The notes below the pieces were generated by a model that worked only from the letters and a program-made list of their open reading frames with translations, was not told the origin of the DNA and searched no databases. The position numbers and the translations under genes were made by a program. A stretch of DNA of 64,000 bases, taken from NCBI GenBank assembly GCA_044375555.1, contig JBILML010000011.1, forward strand, positions 1 through 64,000. The letters run 5' to 3'. Of this stretch, positions 7,985 through 16,402 are shown piece after piece; within the stretch, counting starts at the first letter, position 1; each line of letters opens with the position of its first letter. The DNA comes from UBA967 sp044375555 (GTDB lineage Bacteria > Verrucomicrobiota > Verrucomicrobiia > Chthoniobacterales > Terrimicrobiaceae).

Positions 7985-9190
7985 ATGTCGGGTTTTGATT
8001 TGAATTCCAGTGGCGCAAACCGCGTCTGGATCACGGGCTCATCCGTGTTAGCGGGAGGCTCCTCTTCGAAGGAGGAAGTTTGGAATGCTCTGGCGAAGGA
8101 CGAGGTTTTGGCCAAGGCCGCGCCGTCACTCACTGAGTTGGCTTTTGAAGCGGGTTTGGATTCTGGCGATGCGCGGATTGTTTCGCGAACCCAACTCCTC
8201 GCTCTTTCGGTTGTCGAGCGGGCCTGGAAGGCGGCTGGGCTTCCCGCTTCGCGTAACAAACTACGTGGCGAGGGAAAAAAAAACCGCCATTCGCGAATCG
8301 GTGTCGTGGCCGGAAGTTCACTCGGCGGGCTTTGTGCAATGGATCAGGACCTGCGATCGGCGGGCGAGCCGTCGCCGTATTCCCTGAGCCGTTGGCGGGG
8401 TAATTCGACGGCAGCGGCGGTGGCTTTAAGGTTCGGCGGTGGCGGCGCGGATTTTTCGACCAATGCGGCCTCGGCCACTGGGGCTCAAACGCTCTATCTT
8501 GCGGCTATGCTGGTTCGTTCGGGAGTGCTGGATGCGGTGGTTGCCGTGGCAGCCGACGAAGCGCCCACGGAAGGAGTGCTCACGGCGATGGAGTCGAACC
8601 GAAGCGTGGCGCATTCCTCCGAAGCCCGGCCGCTCGGCGTCTTGCGCAAGGGGATGAAACCCTGCGAGGGCGCGGCGTGTTTGATTCTGGAATCCGAATC
8701 CCACGCGCTGGCCCGGGGCGCCAAGCCGATCGCTGAATGGGTGGACGGCGCCGCTGGAAATGAAGCGCGACACTTTCTCGCTCCCGATCCCGAAGGGGAG
8801 GTTTTGGGTGAACTTCTCGGCCAAATCCTCGGTCGTCCGGTTCCGGGTGACGCGGAAAATTTTTGGGCATTGCTGCATGCCACGGGGACCCCACGATTCG
8901 ATGGAATTGAAATTTCCCGCCTGCGTCGATTTTTCGGGGGCAGCTTGCCGTGGATCACGGCCGTCAAGCGAACGACCGGCCATGCGCTCGGGGCCTCGGG
9001 AATGATCGAGGCTGTGCTGTCGGTGGAAGGCTTGAGACTTCGAAAAGTGCCTTGCTGGCCATCGAGCACGGACCCCGCGCTGGCGCTGGATGCGTCGCGC
9101 CCGGCAAATCCTCCCCAACCGGAATCGGCCTTATTGATCGGGCAGGGGATGGGCGGAACCGTGGTGTTGAATCTTCTGGCGCGGCGATAG
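7985..9190 (+). CDS. Beta-ketoacyl synthase homologue with Ser at the nucleophile position
   Basis: A 401-residue thiolase-fold protein of the KAS I/II family. The two catalytic histidines are visible: H298 in ALLHATGTP (the usual NxHGTxTP) and H333 in KRTTGHALGASG. At the position of the nucleophilic Cys (TACTSG in FabF) it reads NAASATG, so the Cys is replaced by Ser163. Such proteins are usually non-condensing partners or decarboxylases rather than full synthases. The start MSGFDLNSSG was chosen because upstream codons overlap the divergent gene at 7932. No acyl carrier protein gene is adjacent. A bidirectional terminator follows. Confidence 0.8.
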   Translation: MSGFDLNSSGANRVWITGSSVLAGGSSSKEEVWNALAKDEVLAKAAPSLTELAFEAGLDSGDARIVSRTQLLALSVVERAWKAAGLPASRNKLRGEGKKNRHSRIGVVAGSSLGGLCAMDQDLRSAGEPSPYSLSRWRGNSTAAAVALRFGGGGADFSTNAASATGAQTLYLAAMLVRSGVLDAVVAVAADEAPTEGVLTAMESNRSVAHSSEARPLGVLRKGMKPCEGAACLILESESHALARGAKPIAEWVDGAAGNEARHFLAPDPEGEVLGELLGQILGRPVPGDAENFWALLHATGTPRFDGIEISRLRRFFGGSLPWITAVKRTTGHALGASGMIEAVLSVEGLRLRKVPCWPSSTDPALALDASRPANPPQPESALLIGQGMGGTVVLNLLARR

Positions 9191-9203
9191 GGCGCAAAAA
9201 AAA

Positions 9204-9230
9204 ACGCGGCATTTTCATGCCGCGTTTTTC
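9204..9230. terminator. Bidirectional terminator between ketosynthase homologue and rplK
   Basis: A 9-bp perfect stem ACGCGGCAT / ATGCCGCGT (9204-9212 and 9217-9225) with loop TTTC is preceded by an A-run and followed by TTTTT. It can therefore terminate both the plus-strand gene ending at 9190 and the minus-strand rplK ending at 9250. Confidence 0.92.
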
Positions 9231-9249
9231 AGTAATTGTTTTGGAAGAA

Positions 9250-9675
9250 TTATTCTCCGACTTCGAGACCCATTTGGCGGGCCGTGCCGCAGAGGGTGCG
9301 GAAAGCGGCTTCTTCGTTGCGGGCGTTCATGTCCTTCATCTTCACTTTGACGATGTCCATGACCTGCTTCTTGGTGATCTTTCCGACCTTGGTCTTGTTC
9401 GGTTCCTTGGATCCCGAGGCGATGCCGGCGGCTTTTTTGAGAAGGATCGCGGCGGGTGGGGATTTGGTGATGAAAGTGAAGCTCTTGTCTTTGTAAACAG
9501 TGATGACAACGGGGAGGATGTCGCCCGATTGCTTCTGGGTTGCCGCGTTGAATTCTTTGCAGAACGCCATGATGTTCACACCCTGTTGTCCCAGAGCGGG
9601 ACCGACGGGTGGTGCCGGGTTTGCGGCGCCGGCGGGAATCTGCAATTTGATCTGTCCTACGATTTCTTTAGCCAT
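9250..9675 (-). CDS. rplK: 50S ribosomal protein L11
   Basis: A 141-residue L11 starting MAKEIVGQIKLQIPAG, with the proline-rich PAPPVGPALGQQGVNIMAFC segment that contacts the GTPase-associated region of 23S rRNA, and a normal C-terminal RNA-binding domain. The in-frame ATG 13 codons upstream adds atypical residues and is rejected. Unusually the gene stands alone: it ends in a terminator and is not followed by rplA or preceded by nusG/secE, its near-universal neighbours. The next upstream gene on the same strand is a peroxiredoxin, 87 bases away. Confidence 0.96.
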   Translation of the reverse strand: MAKEIVGQIKLQIPAGAANPAPPVGPALGQQGVNIMAFCKEFNAATQKQSGDILPVVITVYKDKSFTFITKSPPAAILLKKAAGIASGSKEPNKTKVGKITKKQVMDIVKVKMKDMNARNEEAAFRTLCGTARQMGLEVGE

Positions 9676-9762
9676 ATGAAAAATGTCCCGCAGTTTTTTG
9701 CGGAAAAGGGGCACAGGGAATCACGCCCGGGCCCGGGTTGACAAGGAGATTTTGGTTTTATT

Positions 9763-10239
9763 TCAGAGCGAGGCGAGGACTTCGGCGATTTTGTTGAAGT
9801 CGGGCAGGTCTTTCGGGGTGGCGGTTTGCTCGCTGTGGCGGACGACGCCGGCTTTATCGATCACAAACGCCGCGCGGGCGGAGGTGGAGCCGAATCCAAG
9901 GAGGTCGGGTAGAAGGACGCCATAGGCGGCGGCGGTTTCCTTGTTCAGGTCGCTGAGGAGCGGGATTTTGATGCCCTCTTTTTTCGCCCAGGCGTCTTGT
10001 GCGAAGGGGCTGTCCACGCTGATGCCGACCACTTCGGCGTTGAGCGACTCGTATTTCGAGAGGCCGGCGGTGACATCGCAGAGTTCTTGGGTGCAGACGC
10101 CGGTGAAGGCGAGCGGGAAAAAAAGGATGACGGTATTTTTTTGGCCGAGATTCGCGGAGAGCGAGTAGTCGGCTGGGCCGCTGGAGGTGACGGTCTTGAG
10201 GGTGAATTCGGGTGCTTTGGTGCCGGGTGCGATTGCCAT
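9763..10239 (-). CDS. Peroxiredoxin (AhpC/TSA family)
   Basis: A 158-residue thioredoxin-fold peroxidase that reduces hydroperoxides. The active-site segment is FPLAFTGVCTQELCDV with peroxidatic Cys49 and a second Cys54 five residues later, the arrangement of AhpE/BCP-type peroxiredoxins. The conserved Arg of the active site is probably in STSARAAFVIDKAG. No signal peptide, so it is cytoplasmic. ATG at 10239 is preferred over 10269 because the family starts close to APGTKAPEFTL. Confidence 0.9.
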   Translation of the reverse strand: MAIAPGTKAPEFTLKTVTSSGPADYSLSANLGQKNTVILFFPLAFTGVCTQELCDVTAGLSKYESLNAEVVGISVDSPFAQDAWAKKEGIKIPLLSDLNKETAAAYGVLLPDLLGFGSTSARAAFVIDKAGVVRHSEQTATPKDLPDFNKIAEVLASL

Positions 10240-10314
10240 GATATTTGGATTGGTTTGAGAGCCGCGCATTGTGTCCGGCGCGGGCTGGATGTCAATCGCC
10301 GGACTTCGGTGAAA

Positions 10315-10905
10315 TCAATGGCCGTCTGGCTCGGCTGTCTCGAGGAGCTTTTTCGGAAGGGCGTCGCGGAGTGCGTGGAGGGCCTTGCGTTTTTTTGCCG
10401 CCTCGATGCGGGAGAAAATCCCATCCCACACGATGAGAGAGATGGGGTAGGAAATGAGAGCGAGAATTATTGCGGAAGGCAGGATTCCGAGCATGTAGGG
10501 CAGGGGGGCGGCGGCGAGGGACGAGAGAAATTGGCCTTCGGCGATGTGGATCGGGTCGCGGCCCATCATGAAGCATCCGAGTCGGTATTGGAGATAGACG
10601 ATGAAGGGGGTCGTGAAGGGATTGCTGATCCAGGTGCCGGTCATGGCGGCAGGGACATTGACGCGGGTGATGTAGGCGATGATCCCGGCGCCAAGCATTT
10701 GGAAGGGCAGGGGAGGCATCAGGGCGAAAAAGGCCCCGAGGGCTATGCCGGAGGCAAAGCGCTGGCGGGTGGGATGCCAGAGTTCGGAATCGAATAACCT
10801 GTCTCCGAAAAGCCGGTGGACCATCGTCCCCTTGATGTGCTTGCGGCGGGGGAGATGACGGAGGTATTTGCCGAGTTTGGTTCGGCGCCAGTGGATGGGT
10901 TTCAT
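10315..10905 (-). CDS. DUF2062 membrane protein
   Basis: A 196-residue protein with a basic N-terminus and two to three hydrophobic segments: about residues 50-85 (ASGIALGAFFALMPPLPFQM and on), and about 128-165. It includes the family motif ISNPFTTPFIVYLQYRLG. DUF2062 proteins are small inner-membrane proteins of unknown role, sometimes next to glycosyltransferases. It diverges from glnB with a 65-base gap. Confidence 0.85.
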   Translation of the reverse strand: MKPIHWRRTKLGKYLRHLPRRKHIKGTMVHRLFGDRLFDSELWHPTRQRFASGIALGAFFALMPPLPFQMLGAGIIAYITRVNVPAAMTGTWISNPFTTPFIVYLQYRLGCFMMGRDPIHIAEGQFLSSLAAAPLPYMLGILPSAIILALISYPISLIVWDGIFSRIEAAKKRKALHALRDALPKKLLETAEPDGH

Positions 10906-10970
10906 TGCTACCGCTTGGGATGGTCTTGGGACTTGCCAGCGAACATCGCTTCTGATCTTTTTTCGGCAAC

Positions 10971-11309
10971 ATGAAAAAAATCGAAGCGATCATCAAGCCA
11001 TTCAAAATGGAGGATGTGAAAGAAGCTCTGGCCGAGGTCGGTATTGAGGGAATGACTGTGAGCGAGGTGAAAGGATTTGGTCGTCAAAAAGGCCATACGG
11101 AAATTTATCGCGGCAGTGAATACACCGTGGATTTTCTTCCCAAGGTGAAAATCGAAGTCGTCGTGAGTGACAGCATGCTCGACAAGGGCATCCAAGCGAT
11201 CACCACAGCGGCCAAGACTGGCAAGATCGGTGATGGAAAAATCTTCGTCCTTCCGATCGAAAACGCGATCCGCATCCGCACCGAGGAAACGGGAGAGAGC
11301 GCGATCTAA
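10971..11309 (+). CDS. glnB: Nitrogen regulatory protein P-II
   Basis: A 112-residue P-II trimer subunit that senses ATP/ADP and 2-oxoglutarate and controls nitrogen assimilation targets. It shows the N-terminal MKKIEAIIKPFKMEDVKEAL, the T-loop GHTEIYRGSEYTVDFLPK with the uridylylatable Tyr51, and the B-loop TAAKTGKIGDGKIFVLP that contacts nucleotide. No amtB lies alongside; instead uppP follows 21 bases later on the same strand, so co-transcription is possible. GlnB and GlnK cannot be told apart from sequence alone. Confidence 0.93.
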   Translation: MKKIEAIIKPFKMEDVKEALAEVGIEGMTVSEVKGFGRQKGHTEIYRGSEYTVDFLPKVKIEVVVSDSMLDKGIQAITTAAKTGKIGDGKIFVLPIENAIRIRTEETGESAI

Positions 11310-11330
11310 GATCGGCTCCGTCTCTGCCGG

Positions 11331-12176
11331 GTGAACAATTTTCAAGCCTTCATCCTCGGACTTGTCGAGGGACTCACCGAGTATCTGCCAGTCAGCTCGA
11401 CCGGGCATTTGCTCGTCACCCAAAGGCTGCTCGGGATCGACTCGAGCAATTCGGCGGACGCCTTTGCGATCTGCATCCAGGTCGGGGCGATCCTGGCCGT
11501 TCTTGGGCTCTACCGCCTGCGCGTGTGGAAAATGACGCTCGGGATGCTCGGTCGGGACGCCGAAGGACGCCATCTTGCGCTCAGTATCATCCTCGCCTTC
11601 CTGCCCGCGGCGGTGATCGGATTGCTGCTCGAGAAGACGATCAAAAAATACCTTTTCGGCGGCGAGGAATGGGGACTCTGGCCTGTCGTGGCGGCTTGGT
11701 TTTTCGGCGGCGTGGCGATTCTGGCGGTAACGATATTTCGCCGGATGCGCGGGGTCACTCCACGCTCGGGCTTCGAGCTCGAGCAAATAACCTGGCGCAT
11801 GGCGTTTCTCATCGGGCTCATTCAATGCCTCGCCATGTGGCCCGGGGTGAGTCGGAGTCTGCTGACGATTGTCGGCGGCTTGTTGGTCGGCTTGTCCGTG
11901 CCAGCTGCGGTGGAGTTCAGTTTTTTACTGGGGGTCGTCACGCTCTCGGCTGCCACGGCCTACGATGGTTTGAAATACGGGCAGGAAATGCTCGAGCACT
12001 ATGGTGCCGTTCCTTTGCTCATCGGCCTCGGCGCGGCATGGCTCTCGGCGGTGATTGCTGTGAAGTGGATGGTCGGCTACCTGAAGTCCCACGGCTTGGA
12101 GATCTTCGGTTGGTATCGCATCGCCGCCGCGATTGTGGTGGCGGCGTGGTTGCTGTGGCCGACGATGTTCAAGTGA
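11331..12176 (+). CDS. uppP: Undecaprenyl-diphosphatase
   Basis: A 281-residue polytopic membrane enzyme (BacA/UppP) that dephosphorylates undecaprenyl diphosphate to recycle the lipid carrier of peptidoglycan and O-antigen synthesis. Two family signatures are visible: LVEGLTEYLPVSSTGHLLV near the N-terminus, with the catalytic Glu and Ser, and MWPGVSRSLLTIVGGLLVGL in the second half with the essential Arg. About eight hydrophobic segments. The start is GTG at 11331. It follows glnB closely. Confidence 0.95.
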   Translation: MNNFQAFILGLVEGLTEYLPVSSTGHLLVTQRLLGIDSSNSADAFAICIQVGAILAVLGLYRLRVWKMTLGMLGRDAEGRHLALSIILAFLPAAVIGLLLEKTIKKYLFGGEEWGLWPVVAAWFFGGVAILAVTIFRRMRGVTPRSGFELEQITWRMAFLIGLIQCLAMWPGVSRSLLTIVGGLLVGLSVPAAVEFSFLLGVVTLSAATAYDGLKYGQEMLEHYGAVPLLIGLGAAWLSAVIAVKWMVGYLKSHGLEIFGWYRIAAAIVVAAWLLWPTMFK

Positions 12177-12214
12177 GGACTTCCTTTTCGTGGGAGCCTC
12201 TTTAGTTTCGCGCC

Positions 12215-12622
12215 ATGCAGGAAACGATTTTGCCCGATTTGCAGGCGTGTGTCCTTTGCGAGGATGTGCGGCAAGAGGCGAGCGGCCAGCAAACCCTGGT
12301 TGGCATCATCGGCATGATTCCCGCTCCGGCCATTCCGCTCGGTTTTTTCAAGCTCTGCCTCTGGACCCGCTGGTGTGGCGGCATCGGCAAATTCACCCAG
12401 CACTCGGCGATCCTCAACCCCGAGGATGAGGAGCCCATTGCTTCCAGTGAAGTGTATTTCCAACTCCCTGCCCTCGATGCCCACGCCACGAATGTGCATG
12501 TCTTCGGGGGAATTCAATTCACCCGCCAAGGAATCTACACCGTCGAGATCAAGATCGACGGCGAACTCCGCCTCCGCTTTCCGCTCCCTGTTGTTCCTTT
12601 GCAGGCCCTGCCGGAATCCTAA
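12215..12622 (+). CDS. Conserved hypothetical protein (DUF6941-like)
   Basis: A 135-residue soluble protein. It begins QETILPDLQACVLCEDVRQE and contains TLVGIIGMI and IQFTRQGIYTVEIKIDGELR, a pattern seen in small beta-rich proteins described as DUF6941. The function of that family is unknown. It starts 38 bases after uppP and is separated from the convergent Cys-rich gene by a hairpin. Confidence 0.6.
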   Translation: MQETILPDLQACVLCEDVRQEASGQQTLVGIIGMIPAPAIPLGFFKLCLWTRWCGGIGKFTQHSAILNPEDEEPIASSEVYFQLPALDAHATNVHVFGGIQFTRQGIYTVEIKIDGELRLRFPLPVVPLQALPES

Positions 12623-12657
12623 AAAAAGAAGCGCGGCCCCCTTTCGGATGGCCGCGC
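12620..12657 (-). terminator. Terminator of the Cys-rich peptide gene
   Basis: An 8-bp stem GCGCGGCC / GGCCGCGC (12631-12638 and 12650-12657) has an 11-base loop. Read on the minus strand it is followed by TTCTTTTTTT, which fits an intrinsic terminator for the gene at 12678-12830. In the plus direction the A-run precedes the stem but no T-run follows. Confidence 0.8.
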
Positions 12658-12677
12658 CCGTGATTTAGCGGAGTGCG

Positions 12678-12830
12678 TTACTTATTGCAGTTTTTGCACT
12701 CGTCGCACTTGCCTTTGCAGCAGGTGGCGCAGTCTTTGTCCTTGCAGCATTCGGGGCATTTCGACCCGGCAGCTTGCAACGAACCGACGGCCACGAGGGC
12801 AACGGCGATGGCTGTGAGAATGGATTTCAT
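12678..12830 (-). CDS. Small exported Cys-rich (metallothionein-like) peptide
   Basis: A 50-residue product from the ATG at 12830. It has a signal peptide (MKSILTAIAVALVAVGSLQA) followed by a mature peptide of about 30 residues holding nine cysteines spaced mostly as CC, CxxC and CxxxC (KCPECCKDKDCATCCKGKC). The spacing recalls metal-binding metallothionein-like peptides or disulfide-rich exported peptides, but no family was recognised. The longer open frame to 12974 is not favoured because it hides the signal peptide. It has its own terminator, which supports real expression. The next minus-strand gene upstream is another small secreted Cys-containing protein. Confidence 0.7.
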   Translation of the reverse strand: MKSILTAIAVALVAVGSLQAAGSKCPECCKDKDCATCCKGKCDECKNCNK

Positions 12831-12895
12831 ATTGGATTCTTTCTTTGAAATTTCTTTCTTGGGTTTCGTCCGGAAAAACCGGACCCGGCGCGAAG

Positions 12896-13219
12896 TTAGG
12901 CCAGGCCTCGTGGTGGGGGAGTGGGTGGCTTCGCGAAGCGTGCCTCGGCCACCAAGGCGGTGGATGGCCAGCAAACGGCCTGAAAATCTGGAGCAGGGAG
13001 GTGGACTTTCGAAAAATCAGCAATCAGGGAAACGCTGGAGGGTGCAGCGGGGCAGGTTCGGCAACCGCAGGCGGCCATGGGCAAGGGCTCGGATGGATCG
13101 GCGCAGCAGCAATTCGAGAAGTCGTCGTGCTGGTGAGGAGTGGCGGGTAAGAGAGCAATCATCGGAAAGGCGAGAGACGCCACCGAGAATAGGACTGCGA
13201 TTGCGAGAATTTTGACCAC
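12896..13219 (-). CDS. Small secreted Cys/His-containing hypothetical protein
   Basis: A 107-residue open frame starting MVKILAIAVLFSVASLAFP, a good signal peptide. The mature part has HQHDDFSNCCCADPSEP and AACGCRTCPAAPSS, with six closely spaced cysteines and two histidines, then a proline-rich tail. It could be a periplasmic metal-binding protein. The family is not recognised, so coding status rests on the signal peptide, the Cys clustering and the neighbouring Cys-rich gene 65 bases downstream. Confidence 0.5.
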   Translation of the reverse strand: MVKILAIAVLFSVASLAFPMIALLPATPHQHDDFSNCCCADPSEPLPMAACGCRTCPAAPSSVSLIADFSKVHLPAPDFQAVCWPSTALVAEARFAKPPTPPPRGLA

Positions 13220-13322
13220 GGAGGAAAGCTAGGCGTTTTCTTGCGCGGCGCAAGGGGTGGCAAGTTTCGGTTCGACGGACGAGGAGGGATCGTCCAGTTT
13301 CTGGACCCTTTTTTAAACGACC

Positions 13323-15173
13323 ATGCTGACTCTTTCGCAAGTAACCAAATCCTATGCTGGGCGTGTCCTGTTTGAGGATGCCGCCCTGCAGGTGAATGTC
13401 CGAGACCGGATCGGCCTCATTGGTCCGAACGGTGCGGGCAAATCCACTCTCTTCGGGCTGCTGCTCGGACACGACGAACCGGATGATGGCGTGGTGGTGA
13501 CGCAGCGTGGAACGCGAGTGGGCTATCTGCCTCAAGAAACCGCATCAGTGAGCGCGCACACGGTGATGGAACTCGCCGCCGGGCCTGAGGCCGACGGGCG
13601 GGCGGAGGCGATGGCGAAGCGGATTCTTTCGGGTCTCGCATTTCGTGAGGGGGACTTCCACCGGCCACTCCGTGAGCTGAGTGGCGGCTGGATCATGCGG
13701 GCGCACTTGGCGAGGTTGCTCGTCGAGGAGCCGGATTTGTTGCTGTTGGACGAACCCACGAACCACCTCGATCTCGAAACCCTCGGGTGGTTTCAAAACC
13801 ATCTCTCTGGCTATCCCGGTGCGATTTTGGCGATCTCTCACGATCGGGAATTTCTGAATCTCATCTGCAAAGGGATCGTCGAAATTCGTCACCGCAAACT
13901 CGTCCGCTACCACGGAAACTACGATGCGTGCCTGGAGCAGAAAAAAGCCCGCGAGGAGCAGCACCTCGCCGCGTATCGCAACCAGCAGCGCGAGATCGCG
14001 CATTTGGAGAGTTTCATCAATCGCTTCCGTGCCAAGGCCAGCAAGGCCGCGCAGGCCCAGGACCGCATCAAGCAACTCGCCCGCATGGAGCGCATCGAGG
14101 CTCCGGAGTCCGACGAGGCGACCGTTCATTTCCGTTTTCCGCAACCGCCGAGGGGTGGTCAGCGGGCCATTGCGCTGAAGGGTGTGAAGCAGGCCTACGG
14201 CGAGCATGTGGTTTACGAAAACCTCGACCTCGAAGTGGAGCGTGGCCAGCGCACGGTGTTGGTCGGTCCGAATGGCGCGGGCAAATCCACGCTTCTGAAA
14301 ATTCTCGGGGGTCTGGTTGAGTTGTCGGGCGGGGAGCGCGTTCCAGGCCATAATTGTTCCATCGGCTATTTCGCCCAGCACCGGGCGGAGGGGCTGGATG
14401 CCAAACGCAGCATTCTCGCCGAGGTCCAATCCATCGCCCGCCCGGTCCCCGAGCAGGCTGCGCGCACCGTCCTTGGGGCGTTTCTTTTCCGGGGTGACGA
14501 TGTGTTTAAGCCGATCGGTGTTCTCAGCGGTGGAGAAAAAAGCCGTGTGGCGCTGGTGAAGCTCCTGCTCGATCCGCCGAATTTTCTATTGCTCGACGAG
14601 CCGACTACGCACCTCGACATGCCCAGCATTGATGCGTTGATCAACGCGCTGAAACCCTACGAGGGAACGATTTTTTTCGTGAGTCACGATGTGCATTTCA
14701 TTCGAGCCATCGCGACCTCGGTGATCCATGTGCAGGCTGGAACACTCACTCCCTACGCGGGTGGCTACGAGTATTTCCGGGAGAAAACCCAGGCTGTTGG
14801 CGGCGAGCGTGCGGCCACGGTTGCGAGTCTTGGAAATTTCCAGCCGGATCGGGTCGTCGAAAAATCCAGCGAGGGTCCGAAGCTCGGCCTCAAGGAAATC
14901 AAAGCCCAGCGCCGCGCCGAAGCCGAGGCGCGGAAGGCCGAATCCGCCGCACGCCGCGCCATCGAGAAGCGGGCGATCGATCTCGAGCGTGAGATCTATG
15001 CAATGGAAAATCGCCAGCGCGAGCTGACGGCGATCCTTGAGAGCCCCGAAACCTACGACAATCCCGGTCTCGCGATGGAAACAAACCGAGAGCTCGCCGG
15101 ATTAGGCGACTCACTGGAAAAAGCAAACGTGGACTGGATGGCCGCTCAGGCGGAACTTCAGGCAAAAGCCTAA
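13323..15173 (+). CDS. ABC-F family ATPase (Uup/EttA-like)
   Basis: A 616-residue soluble protein with two ABC domains and no membrane segment. Walker A GPNGAGKST occurs at residues 34-42 and again at about 318. The signatures are LRELSGGW and GVLSGGEKSR, and the Walker B/Glu motifs are LLLLDEPTNHLD and FLLLDEPTTHLD. A basic linker between the domains carries FINRFRAKASKAAQAQDRIKQL, the P-site tRNA interaction motif region, and the C-terminus is a coiled coil of about 100 residues as in Uup. ABC-F proteins act on the ribosome. Which subgroup this one belongs to cannot be decided by eye. It is convergent with the M29-like gene, 9 bases away. Confidence 0.92.
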   Translation: MLTLSQVTKSYAGRVLFEDAALQVNVRDRIGLIGPNGAGKSTLFGLLLGHDEPDDGVVVTQRGTRVGYLPQETASVSAHTVMELAAGPEADGRAEAMAKRILSGLAFREGDFHRPLRELSGGWIMRAHLARLLVEEPDLLLLDEPTNHLDLETLGWFQNHLSGYPGAILAISHDREFLNLICKGIVEIRHRKLVRYHGNYDACLEQKKAREEQHLAAYRNQQREIAHLESFINRFRAKASKAAQAQDRIKQLARMERIEAPESDEATVHFRFPQPPRGGQRAIALKGVKQAYGEHVVYENLDLEVERGQRTVLVGPNGAGKSTLLKILGGLVELSGGERVPGHNCSIGYFAQHRAEGLDAKRSILAEVQSIARPVPEQAARTVLGAFLFRGDDVFKPIGVLSGGEKSRVALVKLLLDPPNFLLLDEPTTHLDMPSIDALINALKPYEGTIFFVSHDVHFIRAIATSVIHVQAGTLTPYAGGYEYFREKTQAVGGERAATVASLGNFQPDRVVEKSSEGPKLGLKEIKAQRRAEAEARKAESAARRAIEKRAIDLEREIYAMENRQRELTAILESPETYDNPGLAMETNRELAGLGDSLEKANVDWMAAQAELQAKA

Positions 15174-15182
15174 ATCTCCAGA

Positions 15183-16349
15183 CTATTTCCGCAGGTCGAG
15201 GATGTAGTCCGAGGGCTCGTAGTTTTCGATGAGCACCTTGGTCTGCCCGTCGCGGTGCATGCGAGCTTGGGTGACCCAGATTTCCGAGGTTTTGTGCGGC
15301 GCGAAGAGGATGTCGTCGTGCGTGGCGTTCAAATGCTCGGCAAATTTGTCGGGAGTGAGTCCACCGCCAAGATGGTCGCTGCGGCCGGTGGCGACATGGA
15401 TCGTTCCGAGGATTTTCTCGTCTTGGATGTCGCGGCCGGAGGTGGGGAGGATTTGGGTGCCGAAGCCGAGTTCACCGAGTTCGCCAGTGACTGGGTCGGA
15501 GACGAGCTTGGCGTTGTGAGCGGTGATGGTGTCGGCGTCGCCGTTGAGAAGTTCGGCTTTCTGGATGCGGCCATTGGCAACATGCATGAGGCCCACGGTG
15601 CCGTTTTCGTAGCGCATCGGGAATTGCCCGCTCGCGCCGGTGGGGACGAAATAAATCTCGCCTGCCGGGAGGTTGGCGACATCGGGTTCATCGCCCCGGC
15701 AGAGTCCGTGACTTTTTTGAGCCTCTTGCCCGCCGAGTTCCAAGCGGAGCGTGTGAGTTTTTCCGGAGTAGAGGAAATCGATCTCCACCCAATCCGCCTT
15801 CGTCATGCCGAGCCGCATTTTTTCAGCATCGATGCTGACATCGTCATAACTGACCGAGAGGCCGGTGCGGAGGATGGTGGGGTTCACGCCATGCAAGGTA
15901 GCGCCGCGGAATTTGTATTGCTTCGCGAACGCGGTGAGCGGCGCGGTGGCCGAGTAGGTCGAAACGCAAAGGATGATGTCGTGGTCGGGGTAGATGTCCT
16001 TTTCGAGGCTCACTGTGGTGCCTTCCGGTGTCACCGCCTCGTCGGGGAGGTCGAGGTTGCTGCCGCCGGTGATTTTGTAGGCGAAAATGCCGCCGCCCTG
16101 GAGTCCGAGTTCCTTCATGACGCGGGCATGAAGAGGCTTGTGGAAAAAGTTCACCGCGTTCGCTTGGATCGGGAGTTCTGGATTTTTAAGAAACTCGAAA
16201 TTCTTCATCCGCGAGGGATCGGGCAGGTCGATGAGAATGCAGATGCGCTGGCCCTCGCGGGGGGCAAAGGTGCTCCTCAGAAGGGTGGATAGATCGAAGG
16301 TTGGAAATACCCGGCGTGCGGCTTGCTCTTGAATAGTCGCTGATTTCAT
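15183..16349 (-). CDS. M29-type aminopeptidase-like metalloprotein
   Basis: A 388-residue protein from MKSATIQEQ. The C-terminal half carries the metal ligands of the M29 aminopeptidase fold: E231 in LPAGEIYFVPTG, E293 in GELGFGTQ, H318 in GTIHVATGRSDHLGG and H344-x-D346 in NATHDDILF. These match the two-metal site of thermophilic AmpT/AmpS-type enzymes and of the related NicX dioxygenase group. The N-terminal domain is less conserved. It may be a leucyl-type aminopeptidase, but its divergence leaves the substrate open. It is divergent from the gene at 16403, with 53 bases between starts. Confidence 0.65.
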   Translation of the reverse strand: MKSATIQEQAARRVFPTFDLSTLLRSTFAPREGQRICILIDLPDPSRMKNFEFLKNPELPIQANAVNFFHKPLHARVMKELGLQGGGIFAYKITGGSNLDLPDEAVTPEGTTVSLEKDIYPDHDIILCVSTYSATAPLTAFAKQYKFRGATLHGVNPTILRTGLSVSYDDVSIDAEKMRLGMTKADWVEIDFLYSGKTHTLRLELGGQEAQKSHGLCRGDEPDVANLPAGEIYFVPTGASGQFPMRYENGTVGLMHVANGRIQKAELLNGDADTITAHNAKLVSDPVTGELGELGFGTQILPTSGRDIQDEKILGTIHVATGRSDHLGGGLTPDKFAEHLNATHDDILFAPHKTSEIWVTQARMHRDGQTKVLIENYEPSDYILDLRK

Positions 16350-16402
16350 GGACCCATCATTACGACCTTGGATGCGATGACGATTCAATTTTCCTTACAA
16401 TT

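Noticed and set aside
9738..9765. TTGACA resembling a -35 box
   Set aside because: It points rightward into the end of the minus-strand peroxiredoxin gene with no matching -10 box and no plus-strand gene to serve.
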